Part shown: positions 10,801 to 17,614 of the stretch, piece after piece
How the letters are laid out: each line of letters opens with the position of its first letter
Numbering within the stretch: position 1 is the stretch's first letter
DNA from: Fidelibacterota bacterium
Lineage (GTDB): Bacteria; Fidelibacterota; Marinisomatia; Marinisomatales; Marinisomataceae
DNA: 64,000 bases
Direction of reading: 5' to 3'
Assembly (NCBI GenBank): GCA_028140795.1
Contig: JAOIOW010000001.1
Location: forward strand, 88,466-152,465
Notes under the pieces: generated by a model
Database searches by the model: none
Seen by the model: the letters and a program-made list of their open reading frames with translations, nothing else
What the model was told of the DNA's origin: nothing
Position numbers and translations under genes: made by a program

Positions 10801-11095
10801 AGTTTTCGTTAATAGAGCTAAAGAAAAAGGCGATAGTACATTAAAGGCTGTAACAGATGCAGTTAGATCAAGATTTAGGCCAGTAATATTAACCTCGCTT
10901 ACAACTTTTCTAGGAATTGCTCCTCTACTCTTTAATCAATCAACTCAAGTACTTTTCTTAAAGCCAATGGCAATTTCATTAGGAATTGGAATTTTATTTG
11001 CAACGTTTGTCATTCTACTATTAGTCCCAGTATCATATGTGATTATTGATGATTTTATCAATTTGATATCAGGGAATAAAAAGAAAAGCGCCTAA
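7898..11095 (+). CDS. RND-family efflux transporter, inner-membrane pump (AcrB/MexB-like superfamily)
   Basis: A 1065-residue proton-driven exporter of normal family length. Twelve membrane segments are arranged as one N-terminal helix, a large periplasmic loop, five helices, then the same repeated. TM4 carries the proton-relay pair D398 and D399 within VVLGIVVDDAIIVGENVF. The first loop contains PYPGASASEVE, typical of the family. The periplasmic loops define the substrate and I cannot assign it; the sequence resembles the uncharacterised marine and FCB branch more than CusA metal pumps. It is the last gene of the tRNA-Phe-headed run and ends in a 4 bp convergent overlap with the LON-domain gene, with no terminator visible between them. 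Confidence 0.93.
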   Translation: MRSIVTWFVNNSVPANLFMFFLIVGGFFVSYPSIKAEFFPVPDPKAVTIIVPYPGASASEVEASISSKIEDRLEGVAGIKKINSNSLEGGGYVGIRIFASADFDNTFEEIKTIVDGITTFPENSEEPIVKKLEIVEKVLDVVIHGDVDENTLLSVTKSINEEIKNLSEVSFTEIYGNRNREISIEISENSLEKYNLTFDEIAFAINMGSIDLPGGVISSTKGDLLIRTVGQSYKGDEFENIVIRTNANGSTLLLKDVAVIKDTFEDVDKFFKWNGTKAMFISVNLVGDQDVLDASDQLRNFVKNKKNDMPENIQIDYWYDQARFLEDRINILYKNFAIGMCLVLILLTMFLRPSVAFWVAMGIPISFGGALLLLPLLGVTINVLSTFMFIVVLGIVVDDAIIVGENVFRRRIKLKEDNFTSTVNGTMEVMLPVFFGILTTIVVFAPMLDLAGDTGPIWRTFPLTAIPILVFSLIESTTILPAHLNHAGEWFQYRFVKFGNILRSARNYFSKKLYTFVDDNWLPLVKKSIKNRYQTVSIFVGVLFISFSLLAGGWVKWQFFPVLEAEEVAIVIDLPEGTPIDTTEKVTKMVEMEALKLKNELNTENNRKIISHVMTTVGDQYFSAQEAESSPTGPVLKASSTPHLGEVVVILTPADSRWGLTGAYDIINILRERVGIIPGVERLNFSANIFSAGKPIHFEFSGNNFDDLNRVIKNTRLLLSNYAGIYDLNDSDKIGKSELQIELLPAAEAYGLTTAIIAKQVRQAFYGEEVQRIQRQDDDIKVMLKLTKIERDNARTLENLRIRTNTGIKIPLYAVAKVKEIPGKSAIKRIDGKRVVEITSDVDISKNTSSMILSTIIGPEGNPINSLKNILDKEPGVSFALAGEPAEQAEQLQDIFVKFGIAIFTIFVLLAIPLKSYFKPLIILSAIPFGMVGAILGHLMLFQPMSVLSLLGVVALSGVVVNDSLLLVVFVNRAKEKGDSTLKAVTDAVRSRFRPVILTSLTTFLGIAPLLFNQSTQVLFLKPMAISLGIGILFATFVILLLVPVSYVIIDDFINLISGNKKKSA

Positions 11096-11706
11096 GCTTC
11101 AAACTGTGAGTAATTATGATATCCAACTTTTGCAGGATCATCATAATCAATTTTGACAATGGCTTTCTTTAAGATTCTTTTAAGAATGATAAGTCTATCC
11201 TTTTCTGATTGACTTTTTAACAACATTTTTTTTGCACGCTTGTCAATATCAAGCATGGAAGCAATTTCAAATGCAGCTTTAGGCATGCTTATCTGAGCAA
11301 TTTTTGCAGAGGCTCCTAATTTCATCAGTACTTCATATAAGAATACGTTGGTTTCTTGGAGTAAAGTTTCATCAATTGAGTCATCAATATCCTGCCAAGT
11401 TTTCACGTAAGCTTGTTTATAGTCTTTCGAATAGTTGTAGCTCTTAACAATAAATCGTTCAACTCCAGTTACAAGAATGTCATACTCTCCTGTATCTCCT
11501 TCAGCCGCAGTGATTTGAGTAATTTCAGCTGTACACCCAATAGATAGTGTATCGTTATTTCTAGAATTAACAATACCAAATTTTTGATTATGCTTTAAGC
11601 AATATTCAACCATCTTTTTGTACTTTGCTTCAAATATATGCAGCGGAAGTTTTTCGCCTGGAAGCAAAACTAAAGGAAGTGGGAAAATTGGGATTTTATC
11701 ATTCAT
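11092..11706 (-). CDS. LON N-terminal (substrate-binding) domain protein
   Basis: A 204-residue protein consisting of the LON/PUA-like substrate-binding domain only. It starts IPIFPLPLVLLPGEKLPLHIFE, a classic LON-domain opening, and continues with GCTAEITQ and GEYDILVTGVERF. There is no AAA ATPase and no Ser-Lys protease domain, so it is not Lon protease. Such stand-alone proteins are widespread and poorly understood; adaptor or peptide-binding roles are suggested. It faces the efflux operon tail to tail with a 4 bp overlap, and its start is divergent from the VOC gene across 74 bp that must hold both promoters. Confidence 0.88.
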   Translation of the reverse strand: MNDKIPIFPLPLVLLPGEKLPLHIFEAKYKKMVEYCLKHNQKFGIVNSRNNDTLSIGCTAEITQITAAEGDTGEYDILVTGVERFIVKSYNYSKDYKQAYVKTWQDIDDSIDETLLQETNVFLYEVLMKLGASAKIAQISMPKAAFEIASMLDIDKRAKKMLLKSQSEKDRLIILKRILKKAIVKIDYDDPAKVGYHNYSQFEA

Positions 11707-11780
11707 TGTGTTATCAAAATACGTATTGTTTTATTAATTTTCACTATCAAAATTTTAATAATTCAATTAAAAGGGTAAAA

Positions 11781-12077
11781 ATGAAAAAAGATATTTTAGA
11801 TCACGTAGCCATTTGTACTGATGATATAAATAAATCAGTTGAGTGGTATACTGAAAATTTTAAATGTGATATTTTATATCAAGATAGTTCTTGGGCAATG
11901 CTTGAATTTGATAACGTTAAATTAGCTTTAGTTCTACCTGAACAACATCCATTCCACTTTGCCATACTAAAAGATAATGTAGAAGATTATGGTAACCCCG
12001 TAACTCATCGAGATGGATCTGTATCAGTATATATAAAAGATAGATCTGGCAACAACATAGAAATTCTGAGGTACTAA
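11781..12077 (+). CDS. Short VOC-superfamily (glyoxalase/bleomycin-resistance-like) protein
   Basis: A 98-residue protein with the VOC opening DHVAICTDDINKSVEWYTENF and ending DRSGNNIEIL, the usual metal-ligand Glu region. It is shorter than the common 115-130-residue form, so one strand-loop element is trimmed. The superfamily includes glyoxalase I, epimerases such as methylmalonyl-CoA epimerase, and ring-opening dioxygenases; the sequence does not say which. I start it at 11781, after an AAGGGTAAAA ribosome-binding-like stretch. One base separates it from the DUF1295 gene, so the two are co-transcribed. Confidence 0.78.
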   Translation: MKKDILDHVAICTDDINKSVEWYTENFKCDILYQDSSWAMLEFDNVKLALVLPEQHPFHFAILKDNVEDYGNPVTHRDGSVSVYIKDRSGNNIEILRY

Positions 12078-12078
12078 A

Positions 12079-12942
12079 ATGAAAAGAATCGTTATTATGA
12101 ACTGTATTACAATTTCTCTCATTGTGATCTTGTCATACATTTCTACACCAAATAATCAAATCCTTGCTAATCATCATTTAATAACTGGCTTTGGATCAGT
12201 AATTGCATTTATGAGTGTTTTATGGATTGTGAGTTTAATTGTTAAAGATGCAAGTATTGTTGATATTTTTTGGGGGCCTGCGTTTATAGTTCTTGGGTCC
12301 TCGCTACTTGTATCAATGGACCAAGTCTACTCTGAAAGATCGTTGTTTATTCTATTTCTAGTATCACTATGGGCAATAAGACTGGCGTCACATATTGGAT
12401 TTAGAAACATTGGTCATGGCGAAGATTTTCGATATGTTGAATGGAGAAAAGAAAGCGGTAAAAACTATTGGTGGCATAGTTTCATAAGAGTTTTTTTACT
12501 TCAAGGAGGTTTATGCACCTTAGTGGGCGTATCAATTTACTTTGGGTATCTAAATGAAAAATCTTTATCATTCATTGAGACCATGTTTGCATCAACAATA
12601 TTTTTTATTGGTCTAGCTTGGGAGTCAATTAGTGATTTGCAATTAAAAGCATTTAGAAAAGATCCCAAAAATAAAGGTAAAATTTGCAAAAGCGGATTAT
12701 GGAAGTATTCAAGACATCCTAATTATTTTGGCGATCTTGTTGTTTGGATAAGCATTTTTACTTTTAGCATTTCTAGTGAAAATCTTTTATTTATTGCAGG
12801 TTCATTTTTAAGTCCATTGATTATGGGGTCAATTTTTTATTATATTACGGGCCCTATAATGGATCAAGCAATGATGCAAAGTAGGCCAGATTACAAAAAA
12901 TATATGGAAAATAGTAATTCACTAATTCCAAAATTAAAATGA
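12079..12942 (+). CDS. DUF1295 / steroid 5-alpha-reductase-like membrane protein
   Basis: A 287-residue polytopic membrane protein. The family signature is DASIVDIFWGPAF around residue 58, then KSGLWKYSRHPNYFGD around 210, the motif shared with isoprenylcysteine methyltransferases and steroid reductases, and a C-terminal RPDYKKYMENSNSLIPK. The family is thought to bind a nicotinamide or SAM cofactor and act on a lipid; the true substrate is unknown. It follows the VOC gene by one base and precedes the cupredoxin gene by 13 bp. Another member of the neighbourhood seen in Gammaproteobacteria (DUF2878) lies 7 kb away at 4804. Confidence 0.88.
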   Translation: MKRIVIMNCITISLIVILSYISTPNNQILANHHLITGFGSVIAFMSVLWIVSLIVKDASIVDIFWGPAFIVLGSSLLVSMDQVYSERSLFILFLVSLWAIRLASHIGFRNIGHGEDFRYVEWRKESGKNYWWHSFIRVFLLQGGLCTLVGVSIYFGYLNEKSLSFIETMFASTIFFIGLAWESISDLQLKAFRKDPKNKGKICKSGLWKYSRHPNYFGDLVVWISIFTFSISSENLLFIAGSFLSPLIMGSIFYYITGPIMDQAMMQSRPDYKKYMENSNSLIPKLK

Positions 12943-12955
12943 AAGAGGGGAAAAA

Positions 12956-13402
12956 ATGTATAACAAGTTATTGTTAACACTTTCAATATTCGTATTTATA
13001 GCATGTGGCGGTGGAGCTCCACAAGAAGCACAAGTTGTAAATATTGGATCTTTAGGTTCTGAAATGAAATATGATGTTGAAGAATTCACAGTTAAAGCAG
13101 GTTCGAAGGTTAAAATTGTTTTAAAAAATAATACTCCTTTAGAGTTTATGGGTGAAATGCAGCACAATATTGTCATTTTCAAAGATGAATCTGCTGCTCC
13201 AGAAATCATCAAGCTAGCTGAAAGCTACTTTGGTGGTGATGCTCCGGACGACAATAGAATTCTTGCGAAATCTATATTAATAGATAAGCAAGAAGAAACT
13301 ACTATTGAATTTGACGCGCCTAAAAAACCAGGTAGATATTTGTATGTCTGTACATATATTGCCCATGCAGGTTCTATGCGTGGTTATATGATCGTAGAGT
13401 AG
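12956..13402 (+). CDS. Azurin/plastocyanin-like blue-copper lipoprotein
   Basis: A 148-residue cupredoxin. The lipobox FIAC gives lipidated Cys17. The copper-site residues can be placed: H70 in MQHNIVI, then C132, H137 and M141 in CTYIAHAGSM, the same C-x4-H-x3-M spacing as azurin. A single-domain type 1 copper protein in the periplasm usually carries electrons. Directly downstream is an FTR1 iron permease. In other bacteria, cupredoxin-domain proteins such as EfeO or FetP accompany FTR1-type ferrous uptake, so this protein may oxidise or hand over iron. A strong ribosome binding site (GAGGGG) precedes the ATG. Confidence 0.9.
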   Translation: MYNKLLLTLSIFVFIACGGGAPQEAQVVNIGSLGSEMKYDVEEFTVKAGSKVKIVLKNNTPLEFMGEMQHNIVIFKDESAAPEIIKLAESYFGGDAPDDNRILAKSILIDKQEETTIEFDAPKKPGRYLYVCTYIAHAGSMRGYMIVE

Positions 13403-13469
13403 TTCCTTTATATAGCATTAACACGCTTGGATGAATTGATAAATCTGCATATATTACTATTCTAATATT

Positions 13470-13482
13470 GAGATTATATCTC
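13470..13482 (+). promoter_or_regulatory. Perfect dyad before the FTR1 ribosome binding site
   Basis: GAGAT and ATCTC arms surround TAT, immediately before the AAAAGGGG ribosome binding site of the FTR1 gene. It could be a small operator or a translation-limiting hairpin for the iron permease. The 93 bp gap between the cupredoxin and FTR1 genes contains no other clear signal. Confidence 0.3.
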
Positions 13483-13495
13483 AAAAGGGGAAAAT

Positions 13496-14359
13496 ATGAG
13501 TGAATTTTTAATTATGTTTAGAGAAGTGCTTGAAGGAGTGCTTGTTGTAGGAATACTGTATACTTTTATCGTTAAAACAGGTAGAGAACACTTAAAGAAA
13601 AGTATAATTAATGGTGTTATTGCATCATTTGTTGCTACTGGAATTTTTGCTGTTATATTTCAAATTGCGTATGGAGGCTTTGAAGGAAAGCAGGCTGCTC
13701 TTTTTGAAGGGACAACCATGTTAATTGCTGCCTTTTTGCTTTCAACAATGATTATTTGGATGGGTAGAAATAAAAATGTTGCTGCAAGTTTAGAAAAAGA
13801 AGCTACAGATATAATTGAAAAAGATAAGAATGTTTCTTTAGGTCTTTTTGCATTAACATTTTTTGCAATTTTCAGAGAAGGTGTTGAAGTAGTACTTTTC
13901 ATGTATGCTATTGTAATCCAATCAAATGGTCTTTCTATCGGCGGCTCAGTTTTAGGATCTATTGTTGCGCTAATGATAGGTTATGCAATCTTTGTACAAG
14001 GTAAAAGAGTTCCTTTAAAACAGTTCTTTAATGTGACATCTATATTACTCATTTTTGTGTGTGCTGGATTAGTTGCATATGGCGTTCATGAATTTGAAGA
14101 AGCATTTTATACCAAAGATGAGATGAAGCAAATGGAAATATGGGATGTCAATGATAAAGGTCCCGTTTTTGGATTTAATATTGATAATAATGGAACTCCA
14201 AAACCATTATTGAGCGATAAAGGTGCAATAGGACAGTTATTCAAAGGCTTTTTCGGATACAATGGCAACCCAACTTCTACAGAGCTGGTCAGTTGGCTTC
14301 TTACTTTAACTCTTGTATCATTTCTTTGGAAAAGAGCATCTAATCCTAACACGACATAA
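13496..14359 (+). CDS. FTR1-family high-affinity iron permease
   Basis: A 287-residue membrane protein with about seven segments and two REGLE-type iron-binding motifs: REVLEGVL at residues 9-16 and REGVEVVLF starting at R127. These motifs are diagnostic for Ftr1p/EfeU permeases, which move ferric or newly oxidised ferrous iron across the inner membrane. A periplasmic insertion (about residues 200-265) precedes the last helix. The neighbouring cupredoxin lipoprotein is a likely partner, in place of a multicopper oxidase or EfeO. The stop codon abuts the stop of the convergent Nudix gene without spacing. Confidence 0.92.
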   Translation: MSEFLIMFREVLEGVLVVGILYTFIVKTGREHLKKSIINGVIASFVATGIFAVIFQIAYGGFEGKQAALFEGTTMLIAAFLLSTMIIWMGRNKNVAASLEKEATDIIEKDKNVSLGLFALTFFAIFREGVEVVLFMYAIVIQSNGLSIGGSVLGSIVALMIGYAIFVQGKRVPLKQFFNVTSILLIFVCAGLVAYGVHEFEEAFYTKDEMKQMEIWDVNDKGPVFGFNIDNNGTPKPLLSDKGAIGQLFKGFFGYNGNPTSTELVSWLLTLTLVSFLWKRASNPNTT

Positions 14360-14995
14360 TTAAGATTCATTAACGATATCTTTAAGCTCTGTAATTATCA
14401 TTGCAGTTGCCCCCCAACAAATACATTCATTGAAATGATAGGCGGGAACATTGATTCTAAAACCTGACTTATTGATTGGAGTGTTTAATACTAAATTATT
14501 ATCAATTAATTCATCTAAACTAATCTTATAAACCTGATCAACTTCGCTATCATTAATTTTAATTTGAGGCTGAGTATCTGAATACCATAAAAAAACATGG
14601 ATATTAAAATACGATACTGGTGTATAAAGGCTAGAAAGTTGACCAAGGCTTTTTAAGCTTGAAGAATCAATCCCAATTTCTTCTTTTGTCTCTCTAAGTG
14701 AAGCATTTTGTGCAGTTTCATTTTTATCAATAGCTCCCCCAGGTAAAGATACTTGGCCTTTATGATGCTCAACATTATCAGTTCTTTTTGTTAGCAAAAA
14801 AAATAATTGATTATTTTCTTCAAATAAAATGATGCTTACGCTAGCCTGCTTAGCATCTTTTGGAGGAATGAATGCTTTTTCTGTAATACTATTTATTGGA
14901 ATTACAGCCATTTTTTTATGACTTTTCCATCCAGGTAATTCAGAATTACTGCCAACTCTTTCCTTTATTAATGCAATTATTTTGTCTACTTTCAT
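14360..14995 (-). CDS. Nudix hydrolase, CoA-pyrophosphatase type
   Basis: A 211-residue protein with an intact Nudix box, G-x5-E-x7-RE-x2-EE-x-G (GAIDKNETAQNASLRETKEE region). The preceding KGQVSLPGG matches the NuCoA-type motif of YeaB/NudL-like CoA pyrophosphatases, which cut CoA into phosphopantetheine and 3',5'-ADP. The substrate is inferred from that motif. I start it at the ATG at 14995; an earlier codon at 15016 would run into the divergent HAD gene. The two starts lie 4 bases apart, so each promoter must lie inside the other's coding region. Nearby SDRs that may act on acyl-CoA give the assignment some context. Confidence 0.85.
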   Translation of the reverse strand: MKVDKIIALIKERVGSNSELPGWKSHKKMAVIPINSITEKAFIPPKDAKQASVSIILFEENNQLFFLLTKRTDNVEHHKGQVSLPGGAIDKNETAQNASLRETKEEIGIDSSSLKSLGQLSSLYTPVSYFNIHVFLWYSDTQPQIKINDSEVDQVYKISLDELIDNNLVLNTPINKSGFRINVPAYHFNECICWGATAMIITELKDIVNES

Positions 14996-14999
14996 ATCC

Positions 15000-15644
15000 G
15001 TGAAATATAAGCACATAATTTGGGATTGGAATGGAACTTTACTTAATGATTTAACCTTATGCGTTGATCTACTTAATGTATCTTTAGAAAAAAGAAAGCT
15101 TCCCGAAATGACTGAAGAAAAATATAGAAAGAAATTTCTTTTCCCAATTAAAACTTTCTACGAGTCTATTGGATTTGATTTTTCAAAAGAAGATTTTACA
15201 ATTGCAAATGACGAATTCCATCTAGGCTTTGAACAAAACTTTAAAAAACTAGCTTTACAACCTTATGCTCAAGATACCATTGCACGTTTCCAGAAATTGG
15301 GAGTCACACAAAGCATATTATCTGCAACAGTTCAAAGACGACTTGAAGAGCAAGTAGATTTTTTTGGCATTACACATCTACTTGATAATGTTGTTGGCAT
15401 AAGCAATACACCATCAGGCTATGGAAAAGAATTTGAAGGAAAGGAATTATTAAATAATACTGATATACCGCTTGAACAAACAATTATTGTTGGTGACAGC
15501 ATGCTAGACTTTACTGTTTCAACAGCACTTAGCATTGATTGTGCACTTCTTTCCAATGGCCATAACAATTTAGAAAGACTTCAAGCCACCGGTTCAAAAA
15601 CTTTTGCTAATATTCAATTGTTTTCAAATTGGATCTTAGATTGA
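15000..15644 (+). CDS. HAD-superfamily phosphatase (phosphoglycolate-phosphatase-like)
   Basis: About 214 residues. HAD motif I is IIWDWNGTLLND (D9 nucleophile; the second acidic residue is Asn, a known variant), motif II is in LSATVQ, and motif IV is IVGDSMLDF. An all-helical cap lies between motifs I and II. This branch is usually annotated as phosphoglycolate phosphatase-like; the substrate is not certain. The start is uncertain: GTG at 15000 leaves the Nudix gene untouched, while TTG at 14982 would overlap it. Neither has a good ribosome binding site. It converges with the next SDR gene with one base between stops. Confidence 0.82.
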   Translation: MKYKHIIWDWNGTLLNDLTLCVDLLNVSLEKRKLPEMTEEKYRKKFLFPIKTFYESIGFDFSKEDFTIANDEFHLGFEQNFKKLALQPYAQDTIARFQKLGVTQSILSATVQRRLEEQVDFFGITHLLDNVVGISNTPSGYGKEFEGKELLNNTDIPLEQTIIVGDSMLDFTVSTALSIDCALLSNGHNNLERLQATGSKTFANIQLFSNWILD

Positions 15645-15645
15645 C

Positions 15646-16398
15646 TTAGGTTGTTATCCCACCATCAACCGTAAAAATTGACCCTGTCACAAAATCCGAT
15701 GCTTCAGATGCAAGATAAAGCGCCATTCCCGATATATCATCTGGCGATCCCATTTTACCCTGTGGAATTGATTTAACAATTTTGTTATGTGTGTCTTCGT
15801 TCTCCCATAACGCCTTACTGAAATCAGTTTTAATGAGCCCAGGAGCTAATGTATTTACATTAATATTGTGTTCACCAAGCTCTTTAGCTAAGACTTTTGT
15901 AAGCATTACTACAGCAGCCTTACTTATGTTATAAACCCCTAGACCTTCGAGGGGTGTTTTAGCTGCTATGGAAGCTACATTAATAATTTTACCAGAATTA
16001 TTAGCAATCATCGTCTTACTACATGCTTTTGCAAAATTAAAATAGCCTTTAACATTAACATCAAAAATTTTATCCCAATGAGAATCTTCAGAATTTAAAA
16101 TCGGTCCATAGTAGGGATTTGCCGCCGCGTTATTTACTAAAATGTCGACTCCATTAAATTTTTCTAATGTATGATCTACAACGGATTGAATGGATTCTTT
16201 ATTACTTGTATTGCATTCAATAGGAATCAGAGTGAGTCCATTTGATAATGCTTGATCAGCCGCAGAATCAAGATTTTCTTTTTTTCTGCTGCAAATCACA
16301 ACATTCGCACCCGCTTGTGCAAGTTTCGTAGCAATAGCTTTACCTATTCCTTTTGATCCACCAGAAACTATTGCGGTTTTGTTGTTTAAATCGAGCAT
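15646..16398 (-). CDS. Short-chain dehydrogenase/reductase (DHRS4/3-oxoacyl reductase-like)
   Basis: A 250-residue classical SDR. The cofactor motif GGSKGIG lies at residues 13-19, NNAAANP at 89-95, and the catalytic set is N115, S143, Y156 and K160 (YNISK). The NNAAANPYYG stretch is typical of the DHRS4-like branch, which reduces carbonyls including retinal and 3-keto-acyl compounds; the actual substrate is unknown. R38 after the second strand suggests NADP(H). It lies directly downstream of the dienoyl-CoA reductase-like gene, with stop and start adjacent, so both act from one transcript, possibly in fatty-acid breakdown. Confidence 0.9.
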   Translation of the reverse strand: MLDLNNKTAIVSGGSKGIGKAIATKLAQAGANVVICSRKKENLDSAADQALSNGLTLIPIECNTSNKESIQSVVDHTLEKFNGVDILVNNAAANPYYGPILNSEDSHWDKIFDVNVKGYFNFAKACSKTMIANNSGKIINVASIAAKTPLEGLGVYNISKAAVVMLTKVLAKELGEHNINVNTLAPGLIKTDFSKALWENEDTHNKIVKSIPQGKMGSPDDISGMALYLASEASDFVTGSIFTVDGGITT

Positions 16399-17247
16399 TT
16401 ATTTTTTCTTTCTACTTTCTGCCATTGCTTTCCACATTGATTCAGGCAATTTAGTTAAATCGGAAAATTCTCCTGCTCCTGCTATCCATTCTCCGCCATC
16501 AATAGTAACAACTTCTCCGTTAATGTATGCAGAACCATCGCTCATTAAATAAGATGCTAGATTTTCTAATTCATGTCTTTCCCCAAAACGTTTCATGGGA
16601 ATTTTATTCTTCATATCATCTTCAAAATCATCAAATCCTGGAGGCATTAATCTTGACCACGCTCCTTTTGTAGGAAAAGGTCCCGGTGCTATTGCATTAA
16701 ATCGAATATTATATTTACCCCACTCTACAGCTAATGATCTTGTCATTGCCAATACACCAGCTTTTGCAGCTGCAGACGGTACCACAAATGGTGAGCCAGT
16801 CCAAGCATATGTGGTTACAATACTTAGAATATTACCTTTTTTATTTTTGATCATTTCTTTCCCGAGCACACTTGTACAATTCCATGTGCCCATAAGCACA
16901 ATGTCAATTACAGCTTTAAAAGCATTTTGACTAAGCATCTCAGTTGGAGAAATAAAATTACCAGCAGCATTATTCAACAGCGCATCAACTGTTCCAAATT
17001 TATCTAATGCCTGTTTAGACATAGTTTCAACATCTTCGATTTTTCGAACATCCCCAGGGCAAGTTAACACATCGATATTTTTTTCTGAAAACTCGTGAGC
17101 TGCTTCTTCAAGTACTTCTTTTCTTCTTCCGCTAATGACTAAATTGGCTCCAAGCTCACCAAATCTTCTTGCCATACTTTTGCCTAAACCAGAACCACCT
17201 CCGGTAACAACAATAGTTTTGTTTTTTAATAAGTTGTCTTTAAACAT
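16399..17247 (-). CDS. 2,4-dienoyl-CoA reductase, mitochondrial DECR-like SDR
   Basis: A 282-residue SDR with GGGSGLG at residues 16-22 and NNAAGNFISP at 92-101. The usual YxxxK motif is absent. Instead Y147 and K162 are 15 residues apart in YAWTGSPFVVPSAAAK, as Y199 and K214 are in human DECR1. The C-terminal DGGEW...GEFSDLTKLPES segment also matches DECR1. That enzyme reduces trans-2,trans-4-dienoyl-CoA to 3-enoyl-CoA with NADPH, an auxiliary step in beta-oxidation of unsaturated fatty acids. Most characterised bacterial equivalents are the unrelated flavin/iron-sulfur FadH. First gene of a two-SDR unit. Confidence 0.88.
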   Translation of the reverse strand: MFKDNLLKNKTIVVTGGGSGLGKSMARRFGELGANLVISGRRKEVLEEAAHEFSEKNIDVLTCPGDVRKIEDVETMSKQALDKFGTVDALLNNAAGNFISPTEMLSQNAFKAVIDIVLMGTWNCTSVLGKEMIKNKKGNILSIVTTYAWTGSPFVVPSAAAKAGVLAMTRSLAVEWGKYNIRFNAIAPGPFPTKGAWSRLMPPGFDDFEDDMKNKIPMKRFGERHELENLASYLMSDGSAYINGEVVTIDGGEWIAGAGEFSDLTKLPESMWKAMAESRKKK

Positions 17248-17265
17248 ATTGTATTCTCCCCTTTA

Positions 17266-17577
17266 TTACTTTAATGCGTCTAAATTATTTTTTATTGTCT
17301 CAGTTTTTTCTTTGAGTGGATCTAACACAGAATCCTCTATTACATCACCTATTTTTTCTTCACTATTCTCAAGCTGTGTCTTGATTTCATCCATGTTGGG
17401 CAAAGGTTGATTTGTGAAAAGCAAATAAGCACAATACAAAATAAATAAGGTTATCCCAAGTGTAACAATTTTAAATAGTTTTTTAATTACACTAAAGGTT
17501 ATCATAGTAATTAAAACTATTGCTACAGCAAGATAAGCAGGATTATCCGAAATGCTATTTAACAGATTTTCTAACAT
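17266..17577 (-). CDS. Small membrane protein of unknown function
   Basis: A 103-residue protein I do not recognise. Two membrane segments (about 14-30 and 36-53) separated by KKLFK are followed by a charged, acidic helix (residues 62-103) rich in Glu, Lys and Asp that may form a coiled coil. It reads into the SDR pair 18 bp downstream and is divergent from lptD, with 37 bp between starts. Coding is supported by position and composition only. Confidence 0.6.
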   Translation of the reverse strand: MLENLLNSISDNPAYLAVAIVLITMITFSVIKKLFKIVTLGITLFILYCAYLLFTNQPLPNMDEIKTQLENSEEKIGDVIEDSVLDPLKEKTETIKNNLDALK

Positions 17578-17614
17578 TATATCAATTTATACATTACATT
17601 TCTACTTTACAAAG

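Noticed and set aside
7898-11095. CusA-type copper/silver pump assignment
   Set aside because: I see no Met-rich metal-binding pattern in the periplasmic loops; left as a general RND pump.
11092-11706. Lon protease
   Set aside because: Only the N-terminal LON domain is present; no ATPase or protease domain.
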